Assembly: GCF_029207565.1 (NCBI RefSeq)
Contig: NZ_JANCMW010000008.1
Coordinates: 122,441 to 186,440 of the forward strand
Direction of reading: 5' to 3'
DNA from: Marinobacter iranensis
Lineage (GTDB): Bacteria; Pseudomonadota; Gammaproteobacteria; Pseudomonadales; Oleiphilaceae
DNA: 64,000 nt
Positions 25,780-34,648 of the stretch are shown here, one piece after another (the first letter of the stretch is position 1; each line of letters opens with the position of its first letter). Below the pieces are notes generated by a model that saw nothing but the letters and a program-made list of their open reading frames with translations, made no database searches and was not told the DNA's origin. The position numbers were made by a program, and so were the translations under genes.

Positions 25780-28700
25780 TTATTTCTCCCGCCAGTAAAT
25801 AACCCTGTCGTGGCCACGATAGACGCCGAAGGTAGCCATCGCCGAGGGGGCGTCCAAGGTGCCGTCTTCATCGACATCATCCTTCAGCCAGTCGTCCACG
25901 CCCCATGTCAGGGTGTCCGTGCCCTGGGAGCCGGCCGGTTGCAGGCTTAACGGACCCACCTCACCACCACTGAATTTGCCCGAGCCTGCCGCCAATGTGT
26001 GGTGCGCGGCCGGGCTGGTGATGTCGGCCGTGGTCCAGGCTGTGCAGCTGTCAGCCGTATTGATCACAAACCGCGACCCATTCCAGTACTCCAGCCGGAA
26101 GGGCATTAGCAGCTCGGTGATGTTCTCCGGGCCATAGACGTTGTCCATGGACAACCTGCCGTAGCGAATCTCAAAAGCCGCCGTAGGCGAGAACTGATAG
26201 GGTGCACCGTCGGCACTCACGCCATCATCGTCGGTGATAGCGGTAATGCCATACACCAGACGGTGGTTCGAGGGGCCTGGAAGACCAGAGGCAGGTGGCG
26301 GTGTTAGGGAGGCTACCCGAGCTTCAGGAACCTTTAGATAGCGCACAGTATCGCTAGCAGCGTAGTCGAACTGCAGGAGGCCGGAACTGACCACCGCCAA
26401 ATCACCTCCAGAAACATCAGTACTAACGACAACGTTATCGCCATCGCGGTTCAGTGCTGTGCTGTCCTCCTCCGGGAAGGTTCGAATTACATCTTCTTTA
26501 GCCAGCTTCTGAAAACCGTCCTCCGTGTAATTCAGGGTTCGCGTTCCCTGCACGGATAACGGTTCTATTTCCAGGCTTGGCACCAGTAGCCACTCAATGT
26601 CCTGCCCGGTATAGGAGAACGGCGCTGCCACCGTACACGTTGCTCCGAGCTCCCCCGGATCAATCGTTACGTTAAATCGGTCGGGATAAAAACGCCCCGT
26701 CGGGGCGCTGGCGCCTTGGGGAACAGTCTTGCCGAGATACTCACCGGCATTCGGCGTTGCAAGGAATTTGAACACCCCCACTTCTGACACTTGGGCACCA
26801 ACGGTTTCCGTCGCATCCACCGATCGGGTATGGGAATAACTCCCCGGTGAGACGGCGCCGTCCACCCCGCCAGACGGGGCAACCACTGCCGAAGACAGCG
26901 GTATGTTGAGCATGCGGAAGTTTGGCGTTACCGGATTGCCCTCGCAGAGGTCGCCATCAGCATCGCTCTGCCAGCCCATTGCGGTGACGGAAAGGTCAAA
27001 CTCCTCCCCGGCTTTCACAAATAGCGGACATGTGGAATCACCGGCCGCACACTCGCCCCCGGTGCGAACACACAGGCCCGCTGGCACGCTGACGAACGGA
27101 TCTGATCCCCGCATCACCAGGCCCTCATCTTCCGTCGCGGTGGAGCCGATGTAACGCCCATCCAGTTGCATCCGACCGGCGTCCGGGTAGCGAACCTCAA
27201 CCTCAGCAACGCCTCCAGCTCCAAAACTCAGATCAATGGTGGTTGGTGCTCCGGAATCGCCACTCACATCCACACCGTCCACAGCGAGCGCACGGCTGAC
27301 CGGCCGATTGGTCTCGTCCGGATTAATGTAGGTGGACCAGAACTGCACCCCTCGCTCCACGTTTTCAAAGGCAGGCACGCATTCCTGGGTGTCATCGTCC
27401 CTTCGCACGGCCCGCACCTGAACCTGGCCGGAAGGCTTGTGGGATATCAGGTCCGGCACATCGAATGCGAGGCCGGAGTTAACGTACTCCAGGGTACAGT
27501 TGTCGGCAGAAAGGTTCCCGGACCCGATCTGACACAGAGTCACTGCCTGGGGACGGGTGGATGGATCGGAACCGACGACATCAAGGGTTTCTTTGCCAGC
27601 TGTGGTGCGCTGCAGGGTGGCCTGCCCGGTGCCACCGGCGATCGTGACGGGGTTGCCCTCCAACCAGCCCTCTGAGGGCCATAAGGTAGCATCCACCGGG
27701 TCCGTAAACAGCTCGTCGCAGGATTCGTTGGCACAGGCGCGAATGGTGACCGTTTCCGGCTGGCAAGTCAGCGCCACCCCATCGTGGAGGATTTCAAAAT
27801 GATCGACCTGCTCGCCAACGGGATTGAGCTGAAGCGCACAGAGCTCAATGTTATCGAGCTCGTGAATATTGGTGGAGCCGCCAGTAGAGCCTGTGAGGGA
27901 AAGAAGAAAGTTCTCAGGAACGTCCGGTTGCCCCGGCTCATTCAAGGCATTGAATGAGCTTATCAACTCCTGGAAATTGTCCCCCGTGCCAGTTACGTCG
28001 CGTTCGACCGACACCAAGGCGTCGCCGGCATTGCGGGAATCCACCGTAATCCGGTAACGGTGAGCTGATGGATTATTGCCGGGCTGATCAATGCCGGTGG
28101 CAAGCGTGCCGGTACCTCGAAGAAAACGATATCCGCCCTGATAAGCCCCCCGGATCGCAACCGCATCCCGCCGGAAGCCCGGCCCGCCCTGACGGCCTTC
28201 GGTCGGGCTCGAGAAATTACCGTACTCATCCAGCCCAATGCCGATCCAGCCGCCAGCAAACCCCGGATCGCCATTGTCGCGCTGGGCGTACCCAAGGGAG
28301 CCCCCGAAACTTCCGGGCTGGGGTGTAATGGAGGCATCCGACAGGACAACCGCCAGGCCGTCAGCTCCACTACCGCCGTAGGCGTAATAGTCGAACTCCA
28401 GAATTACGAGGTTACCTGCGCCGGGGATTTCCCTTTGCAGGGTCGCAGCCGTTGACTGGTTACTGACGGCTTCGGTCATCCGCAACCGGTTGTTCACAAC
28501 AGATGGTTCAAAACGACCGCTGGCAACGGACGCAACCCAATCGCCTGTCGCCAGGACACTTGAGAATTCGTCGGCAAAACAAGTCAACTCATCAGCCGGA
28601 TCCACCACTTCAATGATAATTTCATCAGCCCCGAAAAATCGCGGGGAGCTCTCACAGCCGAAGATGATAACGCATTCCCGATACTGTGCCCGGAAGCTCA

Positions 28701-29511
28701 CAGCGTATTCCCCGGGCTCATCGAACGTTACTGTCCGTGTAACGGGTGAACGCTCACATAACGTATCCGTACTCGTAGTCTGGCTCTGCTCCCCGTCAAT
28801 CGTCCATCGATCCTCCCAAGCCTGGTATGCGTACCAGGGCCCTACTGGTGGGCACTCCCGTCCGGTAACACTTAGCAAGACATCGTCGCCCACTTCAACG
28901 CTGACCGGCCCAAGGCTTTCCCCGTTCGCAGACAGCTCTACTGGCGCCTGACACAATCCCACAAGCAGTCCGGTTTCGACGCCGCTGTAGTCCGCTACCG
29001 GATCTTGGTTACCAATCGCGATACTTCCGCCGGCGGCTAATCCACCCAGAATATCCGCGTTATTACCCACAGTCATGGCCCCAGACGCATAGACAAGTCC
29101 CCGGACTTCGGAGTTGTTCCCCATCGAAAAATTGCCATCGACAACCAGCAAAAGCTGGTCACTGTCACCATCAGGATTGAGGTCGATATTGTTGCCGGTG
29201 TTCAGGGAACCATTAACGAAGATGCGAACCTGAGCCCCACCAGCAACATTCAACTGATACCCATTGCCGAGGTTGGCACTCTGGAAGTAATAATCCCCGG
29301 ATGCAAGCGTGGTACCTGAGGCAGGCCAGGGATTATCGGCGAATGGAGTATCAGACAAATCCAGGGTATCGCCCGACGCTTGCAGGTTTCCATTAACTCC
29401 ATCAGGATCGCCGAACACCTCGGAACAGGATGCCGCCCAAGCGGACGGAGCCACAACGCACCCAACTACCAAAACCATCACAATAACGAGAAGCCTACGG
29501 ATTTTCTTCAT
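25780..29511 (-). CDS. mshQ: MSHA biogenesis protein MshQ (multi-domain, DUF6701)
   Basis: A 1243-residue exported protein and the last gene of the msh operon. Residues 1-26 are a signal peptide (ending SAWA). Residues about 60-190 form a region of repeated turns (GNNIDLNPDG, MGNNSEVRG, VGNNADILGG) that looks like a small beta-helix. An Ig-like part follows (about 190-300), then an L-type-lectin-like domain (about 315-560, with LEFDYYAYGGSGADGLAVVL and GGWIGIGLDEYGNFS). The remaining half fits DUF6701, the domain named from MshQ. Many cysteines suggest disulphides. A surface or pilus-tip role is inferred. The start overlaps the mshP stop as ATGA. Confidence 0.88.
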   Translation of the reverse strand: MKKIRRLLVIVMVLVVGCVVAPSAWAASCSEVFGDPDGVNGNLQASGDTLDLSDTPFADNPWPASGTTLASGDYYFQSANLGNGYQLNVAGGAQVRIFVNGSLNTGNNIDLNPDGDSDQLLLVVDGNFSMGNNSEVRGLVYASGAMTVGNNADILGGLAAGGSIAIGNQDPVADYSGVETGLLVGLCQAPVELSANGESLGPVSVEVGDDVLLSVTGRECPPVGPWYAYQAWEDRWTIDGEQSQTTSTDTLCERSPVTRTVTFDEPGEYAVSFRAQYRECVIIFGCESSPRFFGADEIIIEVVDPADELTCFADEFSSVLATGDWVASVASGRFEPSVVNNRLRMTEAVSNQSTAATLQREIPGAGNLVILEFDYYAYGGSGADGLAVVLSDASITPQPGSFGGSLGYAQRDNGDPGFAGGWIGIGLDEYGNFSSPTEGRQGGPGFRRDAVAIRGAYQGGYRFLRGTGTLATGIDQPGNNPSAHRYRITVDSRNAGDALVSVERDVTGTGDNFQELISSFNALNEPGQPDVPENFLLSLTGSTGGSTNIHELDNIELCALQLNPVGEQVDHFEILHDGVALTCQPETVTIRACANESCDELFTDPVDATLWPSEGWLEGNPVTIAGGTGQATLQRTTAGKETLDVVGSDPSTRPQAVTLCQIGSGNLSADNCTLEYVNSGLAFDVPDLISHKPSGQVQVRAVRRDDDTQECVPAFENVERGVQFWSTYINPDETNRPVSRALAVDGVDVSGDSGAPTTIDLSFGAGGVAEVEVRYPDAGRMQLDGRYIGSTATEDEGLVMRGSDPFVSVPAGLCVRTGGECAAGDSTCPLFVKAGEEFDLSVTAMGWQSDADGDLCEGNPVTPNFRMLNIPLSSAVVAPSGGVDGAVSPGSYSHTRSVDATETVGAQVSEVGVFKFLATPNAGEYLGKTVPQGASAPTGRFYPDRFNVTIDPGELGATCTVAAPFSYTGQDIEWLLVPSLEIEPLSVQGTRTLNYTEDGFQKLAKEDVIRTFPEEDSTALNRDGDNVVVSTDVSGGDLAVVSSGLLQFDYAASDTVRYLKVPEARVASLTPPPASGLPGPSNHRLVYGITAITDDDGVSADGAPYQFSPTAAFEIRYGRLSMDNVYGPENITELLMPFRLEYWNGSRFVINTADSCTAWTTADITSPAAHHTLAAGSGKFSGGEVGPLSLQPAGSQGTDTLTWGVDDWLKDDVDEDGTLDAPSAMATFGVYRGHDRVIYWREK

Positions 29512-29921
29512 CGCACTCGTACCTCTATATCTCGAGTGGACTGGTCAGCCCCGACGCCGCACTGACCTTTGCTGGTGATGGTATACACCGTATTACCACC
29601 CGAACCACCAATATCGGCATCTACCGACTCGCAGGTCATGGTTGCACGACAGCTCTGAAGACCATCGGCAGCAACAAAGTTCAGCGGACTGTCGATGCCG
29701 TCACAGCTGTTCGCTTCCAGCACATCCCTGACTGCCACCTGGGCACCGCTCTCAGCTGCCAGGAACGCTCGCTGTGATTGAATCTGCAGACTGATGGATT
29801 CGCCACTGCCCTGCTGGAGCTGGGACATGCCAAGCACCAGGAACGCCAGTACGGTCACTATGAACAGTGCAACGGGCAGGCCAGCGCCAGACTGGTTTTT
29901 CAGCAGCTTCTCAGGGCACAT
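29508..29921 (-). CDS. mshP: MSHA biogenesis protein MshP (PilX-like minor component)
   Basis: A 137-residue membrane protein starting MCPEKLLKNQSGAGLPV, with one N-terminal hydrophobic helix (about 15-35) and a periplasmic C-terminal part with four cysteines. It resembles the PilX-type minor pilins of type IV pili. A Gly-Ala site suggests prepilin processing, but the usual Glu5 is missing (AGLPVALFI). I chose ATG at 29921, overlapping the end of mshO by 11 bases. The open frame extends to 30008, but the earlier part lies inside mshO and does not look real. Confidence 0.84.
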   Translation of the reverse strand: MCPEKLLKNQSGAGLPVALFIVTVLAFLVLGMSQLQQGSGESISLQIQSQRAFLAAESGAQVAVRDVLEANSCDGIDSPLNFVAADGLQSCRATMTCESVDADIGGSGGNTVYTITSKGQCGVGADQSTRDIEVRVR

Positions 29922-30696
29922 TGCGAATCTGAACCTCCTGGCTGATGGCGGTGGATTCCCTGGTTTCATCGTCTTCAAGAACAAAACTGAATGACACCAC
30001 GGCGCCACGCTGCAGAGTCGGGGGCGTTACCTCGAAAAGAAGGGAATCATCTTCCAGGGTTGCCGCAAGCACCTCCCGTCCCGGAAAGGTCGATGGCAGC
30101 CCGGAAGCAACTGCTGTGTTTATCCCGTAATTGCTGTACCGGTATAGCCACTGCCCTGACTGGCAAAGGGCAACCGGTTCGCCAACCACGTAGAATCGCT
30201 TTTCTGGCGACTTTGCCGAGAACCGGTGAGTGGCCCCACCATCAAAGGTGACCGTTACGGGAGGAGAACCTGCAGGCATGCTGGCCGGAGGCGACACGGG
30301 CCCCGGGTTGCTAAGGTTATAGACATTGCTGCCATAGCCATAGACCACAATCCTCCCAGAGGCCGCCCGCCCTGCGGCTAGTGGCACGGCAGAAAACGAG
30401 GATGGCGAGCTGCCACTTGGCAAATCCAGGTAGTTTGAGGCTGCCCGGATGGGCATCCATTCAATGCAGGATCCGTCCGCGCTCGCTCGGATGGAAGTGG
30501 GCAACGCCGCCCTCAGGCTTCGCGTTATATGCTCGCTGATCACCACGCCCGAAAACGCCCTTTGCTGGCGTGAACTGACATCGATGGCGCCGCGGGTGGA
30601 CAAGGCAACGAACTGCACGGATATCGTTGCCACGATGGCCAGCAACACAATGACAATAATTAGCTCAACCAGGGTGAAGCCCGCCGCACGCCGCAT
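29911..30696 (-). CDS. mshO: MSHA minor pilin MshO
   Basis: A 261-residue prepilin. The class III leader is very short (MRRAAG) followed by FTLVELIIVIVLLAIVA, the methylated Phe1, Glu5 and hydrophobic alpha helix. The periplasmic part is beta-rich with a Cys pair near the C-terminal half (SCIEW, ALCQSG). MshO-type pilins are thought to take part in the initiating or tip complex. The start ATG at 30696 overlaps the mshD stop by one base (TGATG). Confidence 0.88.
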   Translation of the reverse strand: MRRAAGFTLVELIIVIVLLAIVATISVQFVALSTRGAIDVSSRQQRAFSGVVISEHITRSLRAALPTSIRASADGSCIEWMPIRAASNYLDLPSGSSPSSFSAVPLAAGRAASGRIVVYGYGSNVYNLSNPGPVSPPASMPAGSPPVTVTFDGGATHRFSAKSPEKRFYVVGEPVALCQSGQWLYRYSNYGINTAVASGLPSTFPGREVLAATLEDDSLLFEVTPPTLQRGAVVSFSFVLEDDETRESTAISQEVQIRNVP

Positions 30697-31187
30697 CAGA
30701 AGTTCGCCCTGTAAGCCGAAAATGAGAATGCCTGCCCGCCGGGCGCGGTGATCGCGAGGTCAATGCGCTTGGCCTCCGACACTGGCAACCCTACTTCATC
30801 GCCTGCACACGCCACCGTGATATTAACAGCGAATCCGCTGTAGCCGCTGAGAGCAGATTCGGCACTTTCAGGAGGTTCATTCACGGTATTGTGATAATCA
30901 TCCACATCATCATAGGAAGCCCGCGTTTCCCCGCTTTCCACCTTGATGTCGCAGTTGCCGGAATACTTTGGCGTACCTCCCTGACGGGTCGCGTCGTCGT
31001 ATTTCTTGGAGATAATCTCATCCATGTAAAGCTGCGCCAGCTCCACTGCCCGGGTCTGGTTCAGAGGGTCGGCGCTGCGCCCTGTAATCAGCGCGAAGGC
31101 ACCCACCACACCAGCTATGGCCACACTGATAATCACAATGGTCATCACCAGTTCCACCAGCGTGGCGCCTCGATGCAGCCGCATCAT
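30696..31187 (-). CDS. mshD: MSHA minor pilin MshD
   Basis: A 163-residue prepilin with leader MMRLHRG, then ATLVELVMTIVIISVAIAGVV. The first mature residue is Ala rather than the usual Phe, while Glu5 is present. The C-terminal globular part is acidic, with cysteines in SGNCDIKV and VACAGDEVG. It probably joins the minor pilin complex with MshC and MshO. Two adjacent ATG codons (31187 and 31184) could serve as start; the first makes the ATGA overlap with mshC. Confidence 0.88.
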   Translation of the reverse strand: MMRLHRGATLVELVMTIVIISVAIAGVVGAFALITGRSADPLNQTRAVELAQLYMDEIISKKYDDATRQGGTPKYSGNCDIKVESGETRASYDDVDDYHNTVNEPPESAESALSGYSGFAVNITVACAGDEVGLPVSEAKRIDLAITAPGGQAFSFSAYRANF

Positions 31188-31645
31188 AACTGACAGCTCC
31201 CGCGGTAAACCGCACCCAGAGAGCTCAGGCAGGTTTCAAAGGTGCTGTCTCCAGTGAAGGTAAACCCGAGGTTAGCCCCACTGTCCGGCGCGCCGTCTGA
31301 ATTGAACGTTATCGTCAGCGGCAAACCACCCGGAGCGGAGAGTGAGGTGCTCTCCCGGGGCAACTCGAATGTGCGCGAAGCCGGTGTTCCGGCCCCGACA
31401 ATAAAGCGGAACTTGCTGCCACCCTGCTCAATGGTGAGGGTATTGGCAACATTGCCCGCCAGCCCTGCCTGTTGTGCAAGCAGTGTGGCGGAGGCAAGCT
31501 GCTGGGTTGCCAGCAGGGGAGAAAAGGCCGAACGGCCGGCAAACAGGCCAACACCCAGAGCGGAGAGAACCCCGATCAGGATGACGACCATAACCAGTTC
31601 AACAAGGGTGAACCCCGATGACATCGGGGCGATCTTTGTTCTCAT
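31184..31645 (-). CDS. mshC: MSHA minor pilin MshC
   Basis: A 153-residue prepilin: leader MRTKIAPMSSG, then FTLVELVMVVILIGVLSALGV with Glu5. The globular part is beta-rich, with two cysteines near the C-terminus (ETCLSSLG, GSCQL). I chose ATG at 31645, behind GAGAGGGG. The frame is open to 31717, but that part overlaps the palindromic repeat and would give a 36-residue leader. mshC is 141 bases from mshA, by far the widest gap in this operon. Confidence 0.88.
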   Translation of the reverse strand: MRTKIAPMSSGFTLVELVMVVILIGVLSALGVGLFAGRSAFSPLLATQQLASATLLAQQAGLAGNVANTLTIEQGGSKFRFIVGAGTPASRTFELPRESTSLSAPGGLPLTITFNSDGAPDSGANLGFTFTGDSTFETCLSSLGAVYRGSCQL

Positions 31646-31684
31646 GCCCCTCTCCCGGATTCCCCGCAGCCCCAAACGCAGAAC

Positions 31685-31715
31685 GTAGGTCGGATTAGCA
31701 TGAGCGTAATCCGAC
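31685..31715 (-). repeat. REP-like palindrome, copy 2
   Basis: GTCGGATTA (31689-31697) and TAATCCGAC (31707-31715), preceded by GTAG; this is the same unit as copy 1 in inverse orientation. It lies between mshA and mshC. Confidence 0.8.
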
Positions 31716-31742
31716 ATTTGGAGGCCACAGGTGATCAGTTTT

Positions 31743-31773
31743 GTCGGATTACGCTTTCGCTAATCCGACCTAC
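31743..31773 (+). repeat. REP-like palindrome, copy 3
   Basis: Arms GTCGGATTA (31743-31751) and TAATCCGAC (31761-31769), then CTAC. It forms an inverted pair with copy 2, separated by about 27 bases, like a BIME. It begins 14 bases beyond the mshA stop (minus strand) and could form a stable hairpin in the mRNA 3' of mshA. Confidence 0.8.
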
Positions 31774-31786
31774 AACATCAGAATTT

Positions 31787-32254
31787 TCAGCAATCATCTT
31801 TGGCACGCGCAGTTACGCCACCAGTAGTCGGGTCATAGGTAAAGTTGCACTCTACGGTGCCGTCCCCATCGGCGTCTTCTGCAGACACAAGCTCAATATT
31901 TCCGCCACTGAAGGCGAAATCATTTGCATCCAATTGCGCGGCAGTACCAATGCCATCTGAATCGTTTGTTGGATAACCTTCCGCTGACATCGTTATTCCC
32001 GTAGCGCCATCCAGATCAACCGCCTGACTCGCAACGCTTCCATTAGCTACCCAGCGTGAGTGAGCGATCGCCGCTGCCGACTTCACAGAGCCAACACCAC
32101 CTTCAAGTGCGGCCTCGCGTGCATCCCCACTAAAATCCGCAAACCGCGGCAACGCAAACGCCGCCAGAATACCCAAAATTACAATCACCATTACCAGTTC
32201 AATAAGGGTGAAGCCTTTCTCTTTTCGTGCTGCCATCTGGTTCATCATATTCAT
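31787..32254 (-). CDS. mshA: Major MSHA-type pilin MshA
   Basis: A 155-residue type IVa prepilin. The leader is MNMMNQMAARKEKG and the mature part starts FTLIELVMVIVILGILAAFALPRF, with N-methylated Phe1 and Glu5. The C-terminus holds a cysteine pair (ECNFTYDP and the last residue) that would close the D-region loop. Position after mshB and strong sequence typing make it the main pilus subunit. ATG at 32254 follows AGGAG at seven bases. The hairpin pair downstream may help raise its mRNA level over the minor pilins; this is inference. Confidence 0.92.
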   Translation of the reverse strand: MNMMNQMAARKEKGFTLIELVMVIVILGILAAFALPRFADFSGDAREAALEGGVGSVKSAAAIAHSRWVANGSVASQAVDLDGATGITMSAEGYPTNDSDGIGTAAQLDANDFAFSGGNIELVSAEDADGDGTVECNFTYDPTTGGVTARAKDDC

Positions 32255-32286
32255 GGTTTTCTCCTGCTTTTGCTGCTTTAAGGTGT

Positions 32287-32805
32287 TCAGTTAATGACTT
32301 TGATCACTTCGCCGGTGTCGGCGTCGTATTGGATGTTGTCCGTGCCGCCGTTGAGGTTGTATTCATAGGTGCACATGGAGCCGCTTGCGGTTGCTGTGTA
32401 ATCGGTTGTGTCTCCACTTGTTGCCACAGAGGGCGCGTTCGACTGCATCAATGCGAGCCAGAGGTCCTGGCACTCTGTGGGGCTCATGGCGGCCGGGTCG
32501 GTGTTGCCGCCCACCCCCGTGGGCCAGCCATCGGCGCTGACGTCGACGTTTTCCTCACCAAAGCCCGGCAGGTCCGTCTGCGCGCCGGCGGCGCCACGAG
32601 CCGTCCACTGGGCACGAACCAGGGCGACAGCGGCGGCGTAAGCGCCGGAGGTGCCCTGGATGCTGGCCCGGTGCGCTTCGTCCGACAGTTCGGCGAATCG
32701 CGGCAGCGCGAAAGCTGCGAGAATGGCAAGGATGGATATCACCACCACCAGTTCAATCAGGGTGAAACCTCGTGTCCGGTGTTTAGTTGCTGTCATCGCC
32801 CTCAT
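32287..32805 (-). CDS. mshB: MSHA pilin-like protein MshB
   Basis: A 172-residue prepilin closely like MshA in its N-terminus: leader MRAMTATKHRTRG, then FTLIELVVVISILAILAAFALPRF. The C-terminal part has a pair of cysteines (TECQDL, GSMCTYEY). I chose ATG at 32805 because GGGAGG stands seven bases upstream; the frame reaches 32850 but would then overlap mshF. In Vibrio, MshB is a minor pilin located just before MshA, the same order as here. Confidence 0.87.
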   Translation of the reverse strand: MRAMTATKHRTRGFTLIELVVVISILAILAAFALPRFAELSDEAHRASIQGTSGAYAAAVALVRAQWTARGAAGAQTDLPGFGEENVDVSADGWPTGVGGNTDPAAMSPTECQDLWLALMQSNAPSVATSGDTTDYTATASGSMCTYEYNLNGGTDNIQYDADTGEVIKVIN

Positions 32806-32830
32806 AGCTCGGCCTCCCTGAGGCTTGTTA

Positions 32831-33418
32831 TCAATTTTTGGCACGTTCATTCCCGTTTTCCATCTCCACCGGCTGTAACCTCAACCTGGACTGGAGGTCC
32901 GCTTCATCAAGGCGTCCATTGCCGTTGCTGTCCGTAAACTCCACCGCCACAACCCAGGCCAGGGGTGTGGTGCCGCTTCCCTGCCGTTCTCCTATGGTTA
33001 TCGGCTGACGTGGTTGAAATATAACCTGCCCACTCACGCCGGCTGTGTCATTTTTGTATCCTTTGTCACCAGCCTGTAACGGCCGGAAACACCACTGGCC
33101 TGGTTCCGGCTGCCCTTCGCGACAGACTCCTCCATACCGGGCCGGTTTTGACTGAAACCAATGGAAGGGGTTTCTACCCGCCCAGGCTCTGAAGTCAGGC
33201 CCCTCTTTCAGGCGGATTTCCGCGCCCTTCACCACCAGCACACTCCTGATCTGATTGAGCATTAGCCGCGCACCTTCCTGCTCAGCTCTGGTCGCTTCCC
33301 GTTCTACGACCCCCAGCAGCACCCACCAGAGGACAAAAAGGATGCACAGAGCAACCAGAAATCTCAGGCGATGGGAGTTGGTTAGCACCGACATCGCCGA
33401 ATATTTCTGGCTGGCCAT
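32831..33418 (-). CDS. mshF: MSHA biogenesis protein MshF
   Basis: A 195-residue protein with a single N-terminal membrane helix (about 18-38, RFLVALCILFVLWWVLLGVV), followed by a periplasmic part. It is not a prepilin (no Gly-Phe-Glu5 pattern). The identification rests mainly on its location between mshG and mshB, which is where MshF lies in other msh operons, and on length. It starts directly after the mshG stop. An alternative ATG at 33394 is possible. Its function in pilus assembly is not known. Confidence 0.75.
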   Translation of the reverse strand: MASQKYSAMSVLTNSHRLRFLVALCILFVLWWVLLGVVEREATRAEQEGARLMLNQIRSVLVVKGAEIRLKEGPDFRAWAGRNPFHWFQSKPARYGGVCREGQPEPGQWCFRPLQAGDKGYKNDTAGVSGQVIFQPRQPITIGERQGSGTTPLAWVVAVEFTDSNGNGRLDEADLQSRLRLQPVEMENGNERAKN

Positions 33419-34648
33419 TCAACCACGCCCCATGGCGGCGGCCCCCAGGTCCCATATGGGCAGGAACACGCCCAATGCCAATATAAGAACCAGTATGCCC
33501 ATGGCAACAATCAGTATCGGCTCGATGGACTCCGCCAGCCGCTTCAGGCCGTAGTCCACGTCTTCATCGTAAAAGTCAGCCACGTTGATCAGCATGTCGT
33601 CCACGGAACCGGTTTCCTCGCCGACGGCAATCATCTGCAGGATCAGGGGCGTAAACATGTCGCTCTGTCGGGCCGTACGCAACAGGCTCTCACCACGCTC
33701 AATACCGACCCGCATATCCCTGATGTGTTTGGAAATCCATGCGTTGTCCGTGGCGTCTGAAACCACCGTCAGCGCATGGGTCACGGGCATGCCCGCCGAC
33801 AGCATGCTGGCAAAGTTACGGGCAAACCGGCTCAGGGTAATCAGTTCCAGCAGCGGGCCGATAATGGGCATTTTCAGTTTGTAGCGATCCCAGGTCAGCC
33901 GGCCTTGCTCGGTTTGCTTCCACTGGCGCAACAATACGCCGGCGGCGGCTATGCCAAACAGCACGATATACCAGTAACCCAGCAGGAAGTTGGACGTGCC
34001 CACCAGAACCTGAGTCAGGAACGGCAGGTCGGCACCCAGTTTGTTGAACACGGAAGCAAACTTCGGGATGACCAGGAAGTTCACCACCATCAGCGCGGCG
34101 AACAGGGCAATGACTACAAACATGGGGTAACGCATGGCCTGCTTGAGACGGCGCTTGGTGTCCCGCTCCAGTTCCAGGATGTCAGACAGGCGCTTGAAGG
34201 CGTCATCCAACTGGCCGGTGTTCTCGCCAACGTGGATCATGGCGATAAACAGGTCGGAGAATACCTTCGGATGCGCCTGCATGGCAGTAGCCATGGTGGA
34301 GCCACCCTCCAGGCGGTCCGTTACATCGTCCAGCACTTCGCTGAGCACCTGCGAGCGCGTGGTGTCCGCCAGCCCCCGCATGGTTCGGATCAACGGGATG
34401 CCCGCCTTGGTCAGCGCATGCATCTGGCGGCAGAACACAATCAGTTCATCCAGGGTGATCTTCCTGCGGAACACAGGCAGTTTGTTCAACCTGTCGCCCA
34501 GGGAGTCGCTTTGGTCCTGCTCGCGGATGGACAGCGGCGTGATACCCCGCCGCATAAGCTCGGAGGCCGCGGCCTCCGGGCTAGGTGCCGCCAGCGCGCC
34601 CTGTTGCACGGCTCCCCGGCTGTCCTTACCCCGGTAACTGAACTGCAT
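33419..34648 (-). CDS. mshG: MSHA inner-membrane platform protein MshG (GspF/PilC family)
   Basis: A 409-residue polytopic protein with two GspF domains, each carrying GE-type motifs (HVGENTGQLDDAF and AVGEETGSVDDML), and three membrane helices (near 170, 220 and 380). It forms the base that MshE drives. I chose ATG at 34648, after GGAGGAGG, which overlaps the mshE end by 23 bases; the frame further upstream is antisense-like noise inside mshE. The N-terminus MQFSYRGKDSRG is typical of the PilC/GspF family. Confidence 0.93.
   Translation of the reverse strand: MQFSYRGKDSRGAVQQGALAAPSPEAAASELMRRGITPLSIREQDQSDSLGDRLNKLPVFRRKITLDELIVFCRQMHALTKAGIPLIRTMRGLADTTRSQVLSEVLDDVTDRLEGGSTMATAMQAHPKVFSDLFIAMIHVGENTGQLDDAFKRLSDILELERDTKRRLKQAMRYPMFVVIALFAALMVVNFLVIPKFASVFNKLGADLPFLTQVLVGTSNFLLGYWYIVLFGIAAAGVLLRQWKQTEQGRLTWDRYKLKMPIIGPLLELITLSRFARNFASMLSAGMPVTHALTVVSDATDNAWISKHIRDMRVGIERGESLLRTARQSDMFTPLILQMIAVGEETGSVDDMLINVADFYDEDVDYGLKRLAESIEPILIVAMGILVLILALGVFLPIWDLGAAAMGRG

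Noticed and set aside
25740..25790. GA-rich/CT-rich stretch between ntrC and mshQ as a shared terminator
   Set aside because: The two arms pair poorly and overlap the ntrC stop; no U-run follows.
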